From Bradyrhizobium nivariense (GTDB taxonomy: Bacteria > Pseudomonadota > Alphaproteobacteria > Rhizobiales > Xanthobacteraceae), in contig NZ_JARVWW010000006.1 in the NCBI RefSeq assembly GCF_029846715.1, positions 62,001 to 126,000 on the forward strand: a DNA stretch of 64,000 bases, written 5' to 3'. Below, piece after piece: positions 33,170 through 42,540 of this stretch. Positions within the stretch are counted from its first letter, which is position 1. Each line of letters begins with the position of its first letter. The notes beneath the pieces are model-generated. The model was given only the letters and a program-made list of their open reading frames with translations. It was not told the origin of the DNA and ran no database searches. Both the position numbers and the translations under genes were made by a program.

Positions 33170-33472
33170 GTCCCGGGCTTGAATCTCCTGGATTTTTTCT
33201 CCTAGGGTCTGACACGCACCGCGCTTTGCCGTCATCGCCGGCCGGGACGCGGCATCGCTATTTCCGGGAAATGTTGCCTCCGTGCAACCGCTGCGTCAGC
33301 TTTGCATGTTACGATCTCTACTCGGGTGTCGGGGAATGGGGAAGCTCGGGACATGTTGAAATATTTTCTGCGGGGCGGCAGTCGTCGCCTTGTCCCATCA
33401 CGACGGCTTCTGCTGCTGACCTTGCGCTGAAGGCAGCTCCACCGGCTACGGTCTGCCGGCGGCGTTTCAACT
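33170..33472. other. Intergenic region downstream of tRNA-Pro
   Basis: A 303-base stretch with a poor candidate ORF at 33353-33430 (25 codons, starting MLKYFLRGGSRRL) lacking a good ribosome site. No integrase gene or duplicated tRNA end was seen. Confidence 0.45.
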
Positions 33473-33694
33473 TCAGAACAACAGCCAATCGGCGATGCGC
33501 CAGGCGATCCAGGCGAGGGCGCAGATCCAGCCGAGCATGACGACCCCGGCCACGCTGATGCCGCAGAGCGCGAACAGCGAGCTTCCGGCCTCCGGCACCT
33601 CGGAGAGTTTGTCAGTCGTATCAATCCGGCTCACGGAATCCCCTTGTCTTGCCGCCTGCTCTTCATTGGTCTCTGCGCGTTCGCTAGAATTCAC
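33473..33694 (-). CDS. Small membrane protein, 73 aa
   Basis: A polar N-terminal half (starting GTG 33694, NSSERAETNEEQAARQGDSV) is followed by one long hydrophobic segment (SVAGVVMLGWICALAWIAWR) and a short WLLF end. The hydrophobic half resembles that of the gene at 56751-56912, suggesting a small paralogous family. Function unknown. Confidence 0.65.
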   Translation of the reverse strand: MNSSERAETNEEQAARQGDSVSRIDTTDKLSEVPEAGSSLFALCGISVAGVVMLGWICALAWIAWRIADWLLF

Positions 33695-33974
33695 CCGCCG
33701 CGCTCCACCTCACACGGACGTGAGACGATCTGGCTGTCCGTGCAGGCGCGTCGTCCGATCGCAGCCGCTCGCGGATGCCCGGGTGGGGAAAAAGTTGCAA
33801 CTCGCGGTGCGGGGATTGGTTGCGACGCTGAGAGCGGAAATTCGCGCTGCACCGAAGGATTTTTTACAGCTCCAGCGCCTGTTCCACACACCCGCCGCGT
33901 TGAAGGAGAGGACAGGGCGCGCCATTGGGGCTGCGCCCCAAGTCTACTTGAAGTCTCCCTCGAGCGAGGTCTCC

Positions 33975-34367
33975 ATGTCGGTCAGCGCGATTGCTTCAAC
34001 CAGTGCGGCGGCGACGACGTCCCCGTCGGCCGCCACAAATTCGTCCGCCGCGACATCGGCGACGTCCTCGACATCAGCCGCGTCGTCGACGTCGTCGTCG
34101 CAATCGGCGGGGGCAAGCTCGGGATCGGGAGGCGGCGGTTCGACCAAGACCGTCGTCAGCGAGGTCTCCATCACGATCGACGGCATCACCACCACCACGA
34201 TCACCTATTCCGACGGCACGACCGAGGTCCAGACCTCGACAAGCGCGCAAGGCGGCCAGGACAGCCAAGGCAGTCAGCCGGGGCAGACCTACAACGCCCA
34301 AGGCGCGCTCAGTGCCAATGGCAACGACGCATCAAGCAGTGCGTCCAGCGCAAGCGCCGGCGTCTGA
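33975..34367 (+). CDS. Low-complexity Ser/Thr/Ala-rich protein, 130 aa
   Basis: MSVSAIASTSAAATTSPSAA opens about 60 residues of Ser/Ala/Thr. A short ordered stretch follows (KTVVSEVSITIDGITTTTIT, YSDGTTEVQTS), then a Gln/Ser/Gly tail. It has no classical signal peptide, so it may be cytoplasmic or exported by a non-Sec route. Function unknown. Confidence 0.65.
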   Translation: MSVSAIASTSAAATTSPSAATNSSAATSATSSTSAASSTSSSQSAGASSGSGGGGSTKTVVSEVSITIDGITTTTITYSDGTTEVQTSTSAQGGQDSQGSQPGQTYNAQGALSANGNDASSSASSASAGV

Positions 34368-34668
34368 GCGAACCTGATCGCCGGGAAGGGCACGCGGCTT
34401 ACTGCGCCCTGAAACCAGGGCGAGCCGACGTCCCAAGGCTCTCAAAGCCCCCTCCAAACCCTCGGCACTCATTCTTTACGCAACGCGACTTCCGCGCGAT
34501 TTTTCAAGGCATTGGACTGGAGCTGCCGGCGCAGAATTTGAAAAGCTTCGTCGAACCTTTGGCCGTCGCGATAGACATATGAGTGTTGGGGGATTTCAGC
34601 GCCCAATGCCTAACGGACGCCGCCAAGCGATGATATTCCGCTTGCGCGGCGTTGCGCTTTTGCAAGCA
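34368..34668. other. Intergenic region without recognisable gene
   Basis: A 301-base stretch. Short inverted repeats occur near 34390-34430 (GGGCACGCGG, CAGGGCGAGC); otherwise nothing was recognised. Confidence 0.4.
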
Positions 34669-34821
34669 TCAATTCGTCGCGTACCAGCCGAACGGAAATG
34701 GCAGGAACGGCCAGGCCACCTGATTGTCGTTGGCGACCTTCGGCAGTTCCTGCGCCGGCATCTTCGCGAGCAGCGCAGGCGGCGTCGATCGCAGCGCCAG
34801 GCGCAGACATGCACATTGCAA
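34669..34821 (-). CDS. Possible small ORF, 50 aa
   Basis: A TTG-started frame ending AQELPKVANDNQVAWPFLPF then PFGWYATN. The C-terminal 30 residues look protein-like, while the N-terminal part does not. It may be the remnant of a longer gene. No good ribosome site. Confidence 0.3.
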   Translation of the reverse strand: MQCACLRLALRSTPPALLAKMPAQELPKVANDNQVAWPFLPFPFGWYATN

Positions 34822-35136
34822 ATTCATCGTGGTCGTCCCAGCCCATCAATAGTTTCAAAATTCGTGTCAGCCCAGAAATCACCGCGCGTGCTCAAAACGG
34901 CGCGCTCATTCTCAAATCGTGCATCCAGTCTAGAAAAATTGACGCCCGCTTTCAACCGGTCTTGCTGCGCCGTCCCGAGAAGTAAGGTTGATCGGTTAGG
35001 TTAAGGACGAGCGATTGTTGCGGCCGGCCTGGCGATCGTTATCAGATCGGTCCCGGCGCGCGACCGACTGCCTGAAATTCGTGCTCACACGAGATCACAG
35101 TTCGTCGCGGCGCTCGTATCCTGTGAGTTCTGCATC
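34822..35136. other. Intergenic region without recognisable gene
   Basis: A 315-base stretch. It includes CGGTTAGGTTAA (near 34995), also present near 28826; otherwise nothing was recognised. Confidence 0.4.
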
Positions 35137-35331
35137 ATGTCTTTCGATCGCAACGTCCGAACCGTCGGTCCGCAGGCGAGCTGGACCGAGATCTGGCACC
35201 TCTGGACCGTGCTCGTGCCGCGCCGCTCCATCAACGGGCAGCTCGTTTACGGCAAGGTCTGGCGCCGCCACGACGGCCGCGACTGGATCTACAAGAAATT
35301 CACCGAATTCGACAGCGAAGCGGCGGCCTGA
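35137..35331 (+). CDS. Conserved hypothetical protein, 64 aa
   Basis: MSFDRNVRTVGPQASWTEIW followed by LVPRRSINGQLVYGKVWRRH. It is a Trp-rich compact soluble protein without a known family. Three 20-bp tandem units (CATCGCTGCCTTCCGGCG-like) begin 5 bases after the stop. Confidence 0.7.
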   Translation: MSFDRNVRTVGPQASWTEIWHLWTVLVPRRSINGQLVYGKVWRRHDGRDWIYKKFTEFDSEAAA

Positions 35332-35395
35332 AGCGGCATCGCTGCCTTCCGGCGCGGTATCGCTGCCGTCCGGCGCGGGTACCGCTGCCGTCCGT

Positions 35396-36574
35396 TCAAG
35401 CGGACTTCGCTGCCGCTGTGGCCGCCGGCTTGGGCGGCGGCGGCTTCAGCGGCTTGTCTTGCCTCTTCGACCACGAGATGTAATAGGCCACCGTCGTCAT
35501 GATCGCGATGCCGGCGACGCTGACGAAGATCTGCGCGAACAGCGAGCCCGAGCTCATCGACAGCTCGAAATGTCCGACGAAGGACAGGAATACGCCGACG
35601 CAGAACACGGCGAGCGATTGCTGTCCGCAAACGATGATCGGATCGAACCCTTTCCATTCCAGGCCCGGCCAGTCCTTCGGCACGAAGCGGATCACCAGGA
35701 TCACGATCACGACGAAGTGGATGAAGCGGTAGGGCGCAAGGTTGGTCTTGTCGTTCGGGTTGAACGCCGAGAACAGCCATTCCGGAAACATGCCGCCGAG
35801 GGTCGGGAAGCGGCCGGCCATGGTCATGACCAGCGCAAACAGCATGTAACCGAGACACAGCCACAGCGTGACCGGTGCGTTGATCAACGCCATCGAACGC
35901 CGCGCGCCGCCCATGGCGCACCAGGCGCCGAACACGAACAGCACCTGCCAGCAATAGGGGTTGAAGTACCACTGGCCGGCCGGATAGGCGTTCAGGTTCA
36001 AGCCGAAATGGCGCGCGGTCAGCCACAGCACGATGGACAGGGCCATCGTCAGGTCAGGCTTGCGCAGCATGAACCAGAGCACCGGCGGAAACAGCCCCAT
36101 CAGCACGATGTAGAGTGGCAGCACGTCGAGATTGAGCGGCTTGAAGCGCAGGAACAGGCCCTGGCGCAGCGTCTCGGTGGCGTTGTCGACGAGGCCGGCG
36201 ACGTTGAACTCGTTGATCATCTCGGAATCGCCGAAGCGCAGCGCCAGATAGCTGATCGAGGCGATGTAGATCACGAACAGGATGATGTGGGCAACGTAGA
36301 GCTGCCAGACCCGCTTGGTCAGCCTTGTGGCGCCGACGAGGAAGCCGCGCTCGAGCATCATCCGCGCGTAGACGAAGGAGGCGGTGTAGCCGGAGATGAA
36401 GACGAAGAGGTCGGCGGCGTCGGAAAAGCCGTAATTGCGGGTGGTGATCCAGTTCACCACGTTGTCGGGGATATGGTCGAGGAAGATCGCCCAGTTCGCG
36501 ATGCCGCGAAACAGGTCGAGCCTGAGGTCACGGCCCTTCTCGGGGAGCGTGGCGTTGATGTTCAGGAAGGACAT
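35396..36574 (-). CDS. opgC: OpgC domain-containing membrane protein
   Basis: A 392-residue protein with about ten membrane helices and the OpgC signatures RLDLFRGIANWAIFLDHIPD and FSDAADLFVFISGYTASFVY near the N-terminus. OpgC transfers succinyl groups to osmoregulated periplasmic glucans. The C-terminal tail is Lys/Pro/Ala rich. ATG 36574 (MSFLNINATLPEKG) gives the normal N-terminus; the frame is open to 36664. Confidence 0.9.
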   Translation of the reverse strand: MSFLNINATLPEKGRDLRLDLFRGIANWAIFLDHIPDNVVNWITTRNYGFSDAADLFVFISGYTASFVYARMMLERGFLVGATRLTKRVWQLYVAHIILFVIYIASISYLALRFGDSEMINEFNVAGLVDNATETLRQGLFLRFKPLNLDVLPLYIVLMGLFPPVLWFMLRKPDLTMALSIVLWLTARHFGLNLNAYPAGQWYFNPYCWQVLFVFGAWCAMGGARRSMALINAPVTLWLCLGYMLFALVMTMAGRFPTLGGMFPEWLFSAFNPNDKTNLAPYRFIHFVVIVILVIRFVPKDWPGLEWKGFDPIIVCGQQSLAVFCVGVFLSFVGHFELSMSSGSLFAQIFVSVAGIAIMTTVAYYISWSKRQDKPLKPPPPKPAATAAAKSA

Positions 36575-36834
36575 GCGACGGGAGCTTTCGGAGAGGACGG
36601 ACAGGTCGGCGTCAACGAGGCTGGGCCGCCGGGCGAGATCCCGGCGCGGAAGGCGGGTACGCAATTGTCACGGTGCAGCATAATGATTATACCCGTCGGC
36701 GAGCGACCCTCGGGGCCGGAATCACCGATCAGTTCCCAAAAGGTGTCTCTATACTATGCCCGCGGTTTCCACCAACTGCTACCGTGACGCATCGAAATCG
36801 AACGAAAAGACGAAGAAGAGGCCCGGACCATCCC

Positions 36835-37140
36835 ATGACCGCACGCATTTTCAAGCCCGCCAAGAACGCGATGCAATCCGGCCGGTCGATGACGAAGGAA
36901 TGGCAGCTCGACTATGAGCCCGAGCAGCCGCGCGCGGTCGAGCCGCTGATGGGCTGGACCTCGTCCGGCGACATGAAGCAGCAAATCACGCTGCGCTTCC
37001 ACAGCAGGGAAGAGGCCGTCGCCTATTGCGAGCGCAAGGGCATCGCCTACCAGGTGATCGAGCCGCAGGAGTCGGTGCGCCGGCCGGCCGCGTATGCGGA
37101 CAATTTTTCGTTCCGGCGCGGCGAGCCCTGGACGCACTGA
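36835..37140 (+). CDS. ETC complex I subunit family protein (NDUFS4-like)
   Basis: A 101-residue protein beginning MTARIFKPAKNAMQSGRSMT. The conserved WQLDYEPEQPRAVEPLMGWT, then EEAVAYCERKGIAYQV and the RRPAAYADNFSFRRGEPWTH end are diagnostic of the 18-kDa accessory subunit family of NADH:ubiquinone oxidoreductase. It probably associates with complex I at the inner membrane. Confidence 0.95.
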   Translation: MTARIFKPAKNAMQSGRSMTKEWQLDYEPEQPRAVEPLMGWTSSGDMKQQITLRFHSREEAVAYCERKGIAYQVIEPQESVRRPAAYADNFSFRRGEPWTH

Positions 37141-37273
37141 GGTCGGGCCTTCCGACCAAGACTCTCGTCATACCGGGTCATGACGCCAGGACGCGCCTGC
37201 CGTTGAACCCCTTGGCAGCGATTTTGCCGCGTGCTTCGCTGCCTTGCGTGACGGGCTCATGGCGAGGTGGGGT

Positions 37274-37759
37274 ATGGCGGGGCGTGACCAGCTCGACGGC
37301 GTCGATCTGAAGATACTATCCGAGTTGCAGCAGGACGGGCGGGTCCGCAACAACGAGCTGGCGCTTCGCGTCGGCGTGTCCGGGCCCAACTGCGTGAGGA
37401 GGCTGAAATCGCTGTTCAGCCGCGGCGTGATCCGGGCGATCCGTGCCGTCATCGACGAGCGGCTGCTCGGCTACGAGGTGGTGTCGTTCGTCTCGATCCA
37501 GCTCGGCAGCCAGGCTCAGCCGGTGCTGGAGGCGTTCGAGAGCTCGATCGCCGCGATCCCGCGCATTCAGCAGTGTTGGCGGATTTCGGGCGACACTGAC
37601 TATCTTCTCAAATGCGTGGCGCCGAGCGTCGAAAGCATGCGCCAGCAGCTCCTGCATTTCGCCGCGATGCCGAACGTGAAGAATGTCCGCAGCTTCCCGG
37701 TGCTGGGGGTGGCGAAGGATGTGCCGCTGCCGTTGCAGGGGATCGCTGCAGCAGGATAG
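37274..37759 (+). CDS. Lrp/AsnC family transcriptional regulator
   Basis: A 161-residue regulator. The N-terminal HTH (DLKILSELQQDGRVRNNELA, VSGPNCVRRLKSLF) is followed by an RAM ligand domain (VSFVSIQLGSQAQPVLEAFE, ISGDTDYLLKC). It probably responds to an amino acid. ATG 37274 has GAGG 7 bases upstream; 37244 and 37259 are possible. No obvious target lies next to it. Confidence 0.92.
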   Translation: MAGRDQLDGVDLKILSELQQDGRVRNNELALRVGVSGPNCVRRLKSLFSRGVIRAIRAVIDERLLGYEVVSFVSIQLGSQAQPVLEAFESSIAAIPRIQQCWRISGDTDYLLKCVAPSVESMRQQLLHFAAMPNVKNVRSFPVLGVAKDVPLPLQGIAAAG

Positions 37760-38032
37760 ATCGGCAGCGACGCGTCCCAAAACGTGGCTCGCGCAACGAG
37801 ATCCAAAAATCCGAAGGCGCGGGGGTGATTCCCTTACCGGAATACAGGTTCGGATAAGAGGGACAAAAAGATTAGTAACTCACCTAACTGTGACATGTGA
37901 TTTGGGAAGTCCTGCAATGCGCCGAGCCGTGATTGCCGGTTCATGGCGTCCGCCTACATGCGAGGCGTGAACCTCAGCCTGCGTCGCATGCCGAGGCCTC
38001 TTTTGTGGGACCCTGAAGCAGGAAAAGACAAC

Positions 38033-38332
38033 ATGACCTCGATCTCGAAGACGTTCGTCGCATCCGCTGCGACGCTGTTTGCATCCGCGTTTCTCATGAT
38101 GGCCGCGCCGGCCGCACAGGCAGAAGAATACTGCATCACCAACGGCGCCCAGGCCGCTCATGGCTGCGGCTATCCGACGATGGAAGCCTGCCGTGCCGCG
38201 GCCGGCGGCATCGGCGGTTCGTGCTCGCAGAGCGGCGGCGCGAAGAGCACGAACGACTCTCTCGCCTATCAGCCGAAGCAGACGCACTCGCGCACCAAGC
38301 TCCGTTCCGGCGGGCAGGCCAACTCGAACTAA
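38033..38332 (+). CDS. DUF3551 domain-containing secreted protein, 99 aa
   Basis: A signal peptide ending AAQAEE is followed by the DUF3551 cysteine pattern: YCITNGAQAAHGCGYPTMEA then CRAAAGGIGGSC. The tail is polar. Found almost only in Bradyrhizobium and its relatives; function unknown. The ATG follows AGGAAAAGACAAC. Confidence 0.88.
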   Translation: MTSISKTFVASAATLFASAFLMMAAPAAQAEEYCITNGAQAAHGCGYPTMEACRAAAGGIGGSCSQSGGAKSTNDSLAYQPKQTHSRTKLRSGGQANSN

Positions 38333-38467
38333 CGCAAAAAAACTGGCGCTCGAAATCGAGGCCGGTTTCGAGACATTGCGGCCTCCGGGTTTGATCCCGG
38401 GGGCCGTAAATTTATGACATTGACGTGACGCTGCGCGTCGATGCATGGCGGTCGATTTCCTTGTGGC

Positions 38468-38580
38468 CATCCTTCGAGACGCCCGCTTTGGGCGGGCTCC
38501 TCAGGATGAGGTCTCGTCGCGAGGTGGAATGTCAGACCCTCATGGTGAGGAGCGCCGCCTTGCGGCGCGTCTCGAACCAT
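38468..38580. repeat. Two copies of the dispersed CATCCTTCGAGACGCC palindrome
   Basis: Copy A (38468-38512) closely matches the repeat at 25254-25300. Copy B (38531-38580) is a related inverted version, CCTCATGGTGAGGAGCG...CGTCTCGAACCAT. Together they lie between the DUF3551 gene and the convergent AraC gene. Confidence 0.75.
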
Positions 38581-38593
38581 AAGGCCCTACGCC

Positions 38594-39622
38594 TCACCGA
38601 TACCGGCCGCGAAACTCGCGCGGGGAGGCGCCGGTCCAGGTGCGGAAGGCGCGGGAAAAGCTCTTCTCGTTGCGGAAGCCGGCGATCTCCGCAATCCGCT
38701 TGATCGGGGTGCGGCCGCGCATCAGCTCCTGCTTGGCGAGCTCGAACTTTGCCTCTTCCTTGAGATCGCGCAGCGAGGTTGCCTCCTCGCGCAGGCGCCG
38801 GTGCATGGTGCGGGTGGAGAGCGCGAGCTCGCTCGCGACATCCTCGGCGCCGAGACTGCGTCCGCGCGCATTTCGCAGCACGCGGCGGACGCGCTCGACC
38901 AGGAGCCGGTCGCGCCGGTAGGGCAGCACGGTCAGCCGCAGCGCGCCCTTGAGCATGTTGTCGAGATCACCGGGGCTGCGGGTGAGCGGCAGCGAGAGAT
39001 AATGCTTGTCGAAGATGATCGAAGCGCGGTCCGCATCGAAGCGGAGAGTCCGGCAAAAGATGGTCGGATAGACCGAGATGTGGCCGGGCTCTGGGTAGGG
39101 GAATTCCCCGGCGCGGAGCGCGATCCTGGAATCGACCGCCCAGCAGGAGAAGCCCAGGACATAGCGGAGCAGGGTGACCAGGCAGAACTCGCGCAAAGGC
39201 CCGAGGTCGCGCAGCTCGCGGATGGAGACGATTGCGGTCTCCTCGCCGACCGCGAGATCGAGCAGCACGTCCTCGGTCAGCAGGCGATGATGCCGGCACC
39301 AGCGCTTGAGTGCGACCTCCAGCGTCGGCGCCGTGATCGAGGCGCGGCACAGCATGCCATAGGTGCCGAAGGGGAGCCGGCGCGAGAACCAGCCGAGTGC
39401 CTCGTCGTCGAGCTCGCGCATGGCATGGCCCGCCAGCGCCTCGAACTGGCCGGCCGTGACCCGCCCGTCCGGAGAATTGACAAGGTCTGGCGCTACCTGA
39501 CCCCGGCTCAGCGCCTCCGTGGGATCGCGACCGTACCTTGCGTAGGCGGCAACCACGCCGCGGACGAAGGCGGCCGGGGTCACGGCGCGGCGCGGGATCG
39601 CGGTGGCGGCTTGAAAGGGCAT
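38594..39622 (-). CDS. AraC family transcriptional regulator
   Basis: A 342-residue protein with an N-terminal arabinose_bd-type domain (residues about 25-220) and a C-terminal double HTH (SLGAEDVASELALSTRTMHR, IKRIAEIAGFRNEKSFSRAF). This is the OruR/ArgR-like AraC subgroup. It is divergent from the leucine-degradation operon, 112 bases away, and is the probable regulator of that operon, by inference from position. Confidence 0.92.
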   Translation of the reverse strand: MPFQAATAIPRRAVTPAAFVRGVVAAYARYGRDPTEALSRGQVAPDLVNSPDGRVTAGQFEALAGHAMRELDDEALGWFSRRLPFGTYGMLCRASITAPTLEVALKRWCRHHRLLTEDVLLDLAVGEETAIVSIRELRDLGPLREFCLVTLLRYVLGFSCWAVDSRIALRAGEFPYPEPGHISVYPTIFCRTLRFDADRASIIFDKHYLSLPLTRSPGDLDNMLKGALRLTVLPYRRDRLLVERVRRVLRNARGRSLGAEDVASELALSTRTMHRRLREEATSLRDLKEEAKFELAKQELMRGRTPIKRIAEIAGFRNEKSFSRAFRTWTGASPREFRGRYR

Positions 39623-39734
39623 CGGAAATCCTTTGGGAAAATCCTCGCCAAGTTTGGCGGAAAATGCAACCTTTTCGACCGCAGAAGGGCCCTGATGCCG
39701 CTAGGTTCGGTCCCCAAAATACGGAGAAATCGCC

Positions 39735-40907
39735 GTGAATATCCCGAGCATCGATTTCGATCTGGGCGAAGACATCGGCATGCTGCGCGATACGCTGCGC
39801 GCCTTCGTGGATGCGGAGATCGCCCCGCGCGCCGCGGAGATCGAAAAGGCCAATTTGTTCCCGGCGGACCTCTGGAAGCGCCTCGGCGACCTCGGCCTGC
39901 TCGGCATGACAGCGCCGGAGCAATATGGCGGCTCCAACATGGGCTATCTCGCCCATATCGTCGCCATGGAGGAGATTTCGCGCGGCTCGGCTGCGATCGG
40001 GCTGTCCTACGGCGCCCATTCCAACCTCTGTGTCAACCAGGTTCGCCGCAACGGCAACGACGCGCAGCGGCAGCGCTATCTGCCAAAGCTGATCTCCGGT
40101 GAATATGTCGGCGCGCTAGCGATGTCCGAGCCCGGCGCCGGCTCCGACGTGGTCTCGATGAAGCTGCGCGCCGACAAGCGCGGCGACCGCTATGTGCTCA
40201 ACGGCTCGAAGATGTGGATCACCAATGGCGGCGACGCCGACGTGCTCGTGGTCTACGCCAAGACCGATCCGGAGGCGGGCCCGCGCGGCATGACCGCCTT
40301 CCTGATCGAGAAGGGCTTCAAGGGTTTCACCCACGGCCAGCATCTCGACAAGCTGGGCATGCGCGGCTCCAACACCTATCCGCTGTTCTTCGACGAGTGC
40401 GAGGTGCCGGCAGAGAATGTGCTGGGTGAGGTCGGTGGAGGCGTCAAGGTGCTGATGTCCGGCCTAGATTACGAGCGCACGGTGCTGTCAGGTGGCCCGC
40501 TCGGGATCATGGCGGCCTGCATGGACGCGGTGGTGCCCTACATGCACGAGCGCAAGCAGTTCGGCCAGCCGATCGGCGACTTCCAGCTCATGCAGGGCAA
40601 GCTCGCCGACATGTACGCGACCTGGCAGGCCACGCGCGCCTATGTCTACGCAGTAGGGCGCGCCTGCGACCGCGCCGATCACGCGCGCAGCCTGCGCAAG
40701 GACGCCGCCGCGGCGATCCTTTATTCCGCCGAGAAGGCGACGTGGATGGCGGGCGAGGCGATCCAGGCGCTGGGCGGGGTCGGCTACACCAGCGAATTTC
40801 CGGTCGGACGTCTGTGGCGCGACGCAAAGCTCTACGAGATCGGCGCCGGCACCTCAGAAGTCCGGCGCATGCTGATCGGTCGCGAATTGATGGCCGAGAC
40901 GGCTTAA
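39735..40907 (+). CDS. ivd: Isovaleryl-CoA dehydrogenase
   Basis: Oxidises isovaleryl-CoA to 3-methylcrotonyl-CoA in leucine catabolism. The 390-residue FAD enzyme shows [20 protein letters not shown] and [17 protein letters not shown]. The catalytic Glu is placed in [18 protein letters not shown], the position diagnostic of IVD rather than other acyl-CoA dehydrogenases. GTG 39735 is the start. It is the first gene of a four-gene operon. Confidence 0.96.
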   Translation: MNIPSIDFDLGEDIGMLRDTLRAFVDAEIAPRAAEIEKANLFPADLWKRLGDLGLLGMTAPEQYGGSNMGYLAHIVAMEEISRGSAAIGLSYGAHSNLCVNQVRRNGNDAQRQRYLPKLISGEYVGALAMSEPGAGSDVVSMKLRADKRGDRYVLNGSKMWITNGGDADVLVVYAKTDPEAGPRGMTAFLIEKGFKGFTHGQHLDKLGMRGSNTYPLFFDECEVPAENVLGEVGGGVKVLMSGLDYERTVLSGGPLGIMAACMDAVVPYMHERKQFGQPIGDFQLMQGKLADMYATWQATRAYVYAVGRACDRADHARSLRKDAAAAILYSAEKATWMAGEAIQALGGVGYTSEFPVGRLWRDAKLYEIGAGTSEVRRMLIGRELMAETA

Positions 40908-40931
40908 AACCTTCACGCAATTGGAATCAAC

Positions 40932-42536
40932 ATGCCGCTCCATTCCAGCATCGATACGTCTTCATCGGACTTTGCGCGCAATTCCGAGGCCATGCGCACC
41001 CTCGTTGCGGACTTGCGCGAAAAGCTGAGCCAGGTTGCCGGCGGCGGCGGCGAGGTCTCGCGTAACCGCCACACGTCGCGCGGCAAGATGCTGGCGCGCG
41101 AGCGCGTCGACCTGCTGGTCGATCCCGGCACCGCGTTCATGGAGCTGTCGCCGCTCGCGGCCTATGGCCTCTATGGCGGCGACGTGCATTCGGCAAGCGT
41201 CGTCACCGGGGTGGGGCGTATCTCGGGCCGCGAATGCGTGATCGTCGCCAATGATGCCACCATCAAGGGCGGCACATATTACCCGATGACCGTGAAGAAG
41301 CATCTGCGCGCTCAGGACGTGGCGCGGCAGAACAATCTTCCCTGCGTCTACATGGTCGATTCCGGCGGTGCCTTCCTGCCGCTGCAGGACGAAATCTTTC
41401 CGGACGAGCGTCACTTCGGCCGCATCTTCTACAACCAGGCCCAGATGTCGTCGCACGGCATCCCGCAGATCGCGATCGTGATGGGCTCCTGCACCGCCGG
41501 CGGCGCCTATGTCCCCGCGATGTCGGACGAAAGCATCATCGTGCGCAATCAGGGCACCATCTTCCTCGGCGGCCCGCCGCTGGTGAAGGCCGCGACCGGC
41601 GAGGTGGTGAGCGCCGAGGAACTGGGCGGCGCCGACGTGCATTCGCGGCAGTCCGGCGTGACCGATCATTACGCCCAGAACGACGCGCACGCGATCGGCA
41701 TCGCCCGCCGCATCGTCGGCACGCTGAAGCCATCGGCGCGGCCGAACCTCAACATGCATCCGCGGCGTGATCCGCTGTTTGCGGCGGAGGAGATCTACGG
41801 CGTGGTGCCCGTCGACGGCCGCAAGCCGTTCGACGTGCGCGACATCATCGCGCGCGTCGTCGACGGCTCGGAGTTCGACGAGTTCAAGAAGCTCTACGGC
41901 ACGACGCTGGTGTGCGGCTTCGCGCATATTTTTGGCTATCCGGTCGGCATCATCGCCAACAACGGCATCCTGTTCAGCGAGAGCTCGCTGAAGGGGGCGC
42001 ATTTCATCGAGCTGTGCTGCCAGCGCGGCATTCCGCTGGTATTTTTGCAGAACATCACCGGCTTCATGGTCGGCAAGAAATACGAGGCCGGCGGCATCGC
42101 GCGCGACGGCGCCAAGCTGGTCACGGCGGTCGCGACAGCGTCGGTGCCGAAATTCACCGTCGTGATCGGCGGCTCCTACGGCGCCGGCAATTACGGCATG
42201 TGCGGCCGCGCCTATTCACCGCGCTTCCTGTGGATGTGGCCGAACGCGCGCATCTCGGTGATGGGCGGCGAGCAGGCCTCGATGGTGCTGAGCCAGGTCC
42301 GCCGCGACAATATCGAGGCCAAGGGCGATAGCTGGTCGCAAGAAGACGAAGAGACATTCCGTAGCCCGATCCGCGCGCAATATGAGAGCCAGGGGCATCC
42401 ATATTATGCGACCGCGCGGCTCTGGGACGACGGCGTAATCGACCCGGCCGACACGCGCCTCGTGCTCGGCCTTGGCCTCTCGGCGGCGTCGAATGCGCCG
42501 ATCGAACCGACGAAATTCGGCCTGTTCAGGATGTGA
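40932..42536 (+). CDS. mccB: Methylcrotonoyl-CoA carboxylase beta (carboxyltransferase) subunit
   Basis: A 534-residue carboxyltransferase that moves CO2 from carboxybiotin to 3-methylcrotonyl-CoA. Motifs include [60 protein letters not shown] and [20 protein letters not shown]. It starts 24 bases after ivd and ends 4 bases before mccA. Confidence 0.96.
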   Translation: MPLHSSIDTSSSDFARNSEAMRTLVADLREKLSQVAGGGGEVSRNRHTSRGKMLARERVDLLVDPGTAFMELSPLAAYGLYGGDVHSASVVTGVGRISGRECVIVANDATIKGGTYYPMTVKKHLRAQDVARQNNLPCVYMVDSGGAFLPLQDEIFPDERHFGRIFYNQAQMSSHGIPQIAIVMGSCTAGGAYVPAMSDESIIVRNQGTIFLGGPPLVKAATGEVVSAEELGGADVHSRQSGVTDHYAQNDAHAIGIARRIVGTLKPSARPNLNMHPRRDPLFAAEEIYGVVPVDGRKPFDVRDIIARVVDGSEFDEFKKLYGTTLVCGFAHIFGYPVGIIANNGILFSESSLKGAHFIELCCQRGIPLVFLQNITGFMVGKKYEAGGIARDGAKLVTAVATASVPKFTVVIGGSYGAGNYGMCGRAYSPRFLWMWPNARISVMGGEQASMVLSQVRRDNIEAKGDSWSQEDEETFRSPIRAQYESQGHPYYATARLWDDGVIDPADTRLVLGLGLSAASNAPIEPTKFGLFRM

Positions 42537-42540
42537 TGCG

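Noticed and set aside
33093..33472. tRNA-Pro as an integration site for a genomic island
   Set aside because: No integrase gene, no duplicated tRNA 3' end and no composition change follow it.
28826..35006. CGGTTAGGTTAA found twice, resembling a telomere-like or DnaA-type motif
   Set aside because: Only two isolated copies with no surrounding structure; chance cannot be excluded.
35015..36787. Long plus-strand open frame over opgC
   Set aside because: Antisense shadow of the OpgC membrane protein, with low-complexity His/Asp/Glu-rich translation.
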